This document shows positions 63,427-64,000 of a stretch of DNA of 64,000 nucleotides, piece by piece. Source of the DNA: Aeromonas salmonicida subsp. salmonicida (GTDB taxonomy: Bacteria > Pseudomonadota > Gammaproteobacteria > Enterobacterales > Aeromonadaceae); assembly GCF_001643305.1 (NCBI RefSeq), contig NZ_LSGW01000066.1:62001-126000 (forward strand). Reading direction: 5' to 3'. The first letter of the stretch is position 1, and every line of letters begins with the position of its first letter. Below the pieces are notes generated by a model. That model did not search any database, had not been told where the DNA came from, and saw nothing but the letters and a program-made list of their open reading frames with translations. The position numbers and the translations under genes were made by a program.

Positions 63427-64000
63427 ATGAGTAAGAAGCTGTTACGACAACTGACCTTGGCGCGTTGCATCCCGCACCGCCCTTACAAGCTGACCGCCAG
63501 CCAACTTCAGGTAAAACTGGAAGAGGAAGGTATCCATGTCAGTCTGCGTACCGTGCAACGGGACCTGGAAGAGATGTCCGGCATGGGGTTGTTCGACCTC
63601 ACCTCGGATGAGCGCAGCAAACCCCACGGCTGGTGCTTTGAGCGCCATGGCCTCAACGACTTCGCCAATATCATGCCGTTGTCGCTGGCGGTGGCCCTGA
63701 AAACATGGAGTGATCAGGCAAGCCAACTGCTACCGGCAAGCGTGCTGACCGAATTGAATCCGCTGATCGACAAGGCCAGCCAGGTGATTCGCGACAGCCA
63801 GAGCGAACTGGCCGAACGCTGGCTCGAGAGCGTACATCAGTCACCGCGTCCGTTTGCCGGCAACCCGGAGATCCGTCGCAGCACCCTGATCCGCGATGCC
63901 CTCTGGCGTGGTCGCAAGTTCAGCGCCGAGATACAGCGCGTCATCAAGGAGCGTACTGTATGGCTCTGCTATGACCGCATCAATCCGCTCGGCATCCTGA
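63427..64000 (+). CDS. WYL-type helix-turn-helix regulator, N-terminal part (runs off the right edge)
   Basis: ATG at 63427 (MSKKLLRQLTLARCIP) opens at least 191 codons to the edge. YKLTASQLQVKLEEEG and VSLRTVQRDLEEMSGMGLFDL form the DeoR-like winged helix of the YafY/WYL group. The second part (IKERTVWLCYDRINPLGIL) looks like the start of a WYL ligand domain. WYL regulators often control stress, metabolism or phage defence genes. The likely targets would lie to the right, outside the window. Confidence 0.8.
   Translation, partial: MSKKLLRQLTLARCIPHRPYKLTASQLQVKLEEEGIHVSLRTVQRDLEEMSGMGLFDLTSDERSKPHGWCFERHGLNDFANIMPLSLAVALKTWSDQASQLLPASVLTELNPLIDKASQVIRDSQSELAERWLESVHQSPRPFAGNPEIRRSTLIRDALWRGRKFSAEIQRVIKERTVWLCYDRINPLGIL

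Overview
The window reads as a chromosomal segment of a gammaproteobacterium, most likely an Aeromonas (Aeromonadaceae). This rests on high GC, dense coding, protein families shared with Vibrio and Enterobacteriaceae, an MSHA pilus (msh) locus lying directly upstream of mreBCD, and ftsYEX-rpoH, fabR-yijD, hut and kef blocks of the kind seen in this group. It is core chromosome. I see no intact insertion sequence, prophage, CRISPR array, rRNA or tRNA gene.

Layout. 1-7.4 kb (minus strand): envelope and cell-shape genes mreB-mreC-mreD-maf-rng-yhdP, with yhdP cut by the left edge. 7.5-21.4 kb: msh locus (minus strand: mshH/csrD, mshI, mshI1, mshJ, mshK, mshL, mshM, a chimeric mshN-mshD, mshO, mshP, mshQ), with a PLP-enzyme gene of the opposite strand between mshH and mshI. 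22-24 kb: a lysine-type methyltransferase and a ChaA-like antiporter. 24.1-30.4 kb: complete histidine utilisation set hutIGUH plus the repressor hutC. 30.5-36.9 kb: carbonic anhydrase, rpoH, ftsX-ftsE-ftsY, and divergent rsmD-yhhL. 37.3-39.6 kb: yijD-fabR and a divergent fatty-acid desaturase. 39.7-52.9 kb: a mosaic of single genes and short operons (a candidate Csr-type RNA, ClsC-like phospholipase D protein, MltF-like transglycosylase, DUF406 and TatA/E small proteins, LysR regulators, MarC, YecH, a DAACS symporter, an EmrAB-type pump, YhhN, and a duplicated small ORF). 52.9-56.4 kb: a TAXI-type TRAP transporter. 56.8-60 kb: oligopeptidase B and a DUF411 protein. 60.2-63.1 kb: kefF/G-kefB/C-sirB2. 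63.4 kb to the right edge: a WYL-type HTH regulator with an operator-like array.

Main observations. (1) The msh locus carries an in-frame fusion of the mshN start to the mshD head. mshE, mshG, mshF, mshB, the pilin gene mshA and mshC are absent between the partners, so this locus alone should not make an MSHA pilus although the flanking genes are open. (2) Two genes appear broken by frameshifts: a LysR regulator divergent from the EmrAB pump, and the fused TRAP permease. (3) Several short tandem duplications sit at gene ends: a 49-bp triplication of the maf start, a second copy of the rsmD tail, an approximately 131-bp duplication of a 50-aa ORF, a degenerate repeat upstream of mltF, and an in-gene 36-bp repeat expansion in ftsY. 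(4) Candidate regulatory elements include a GGA-rich terminator-ended RNA, two HutC palindromes, a hairpin or operator over the fabR ribosome binding site, an intercistronic terminator between mreB and mreC, and a four-half-site operator in front of the WYL regulator.

All identifications come from reading the sequence and recalling family features. No database search was run.
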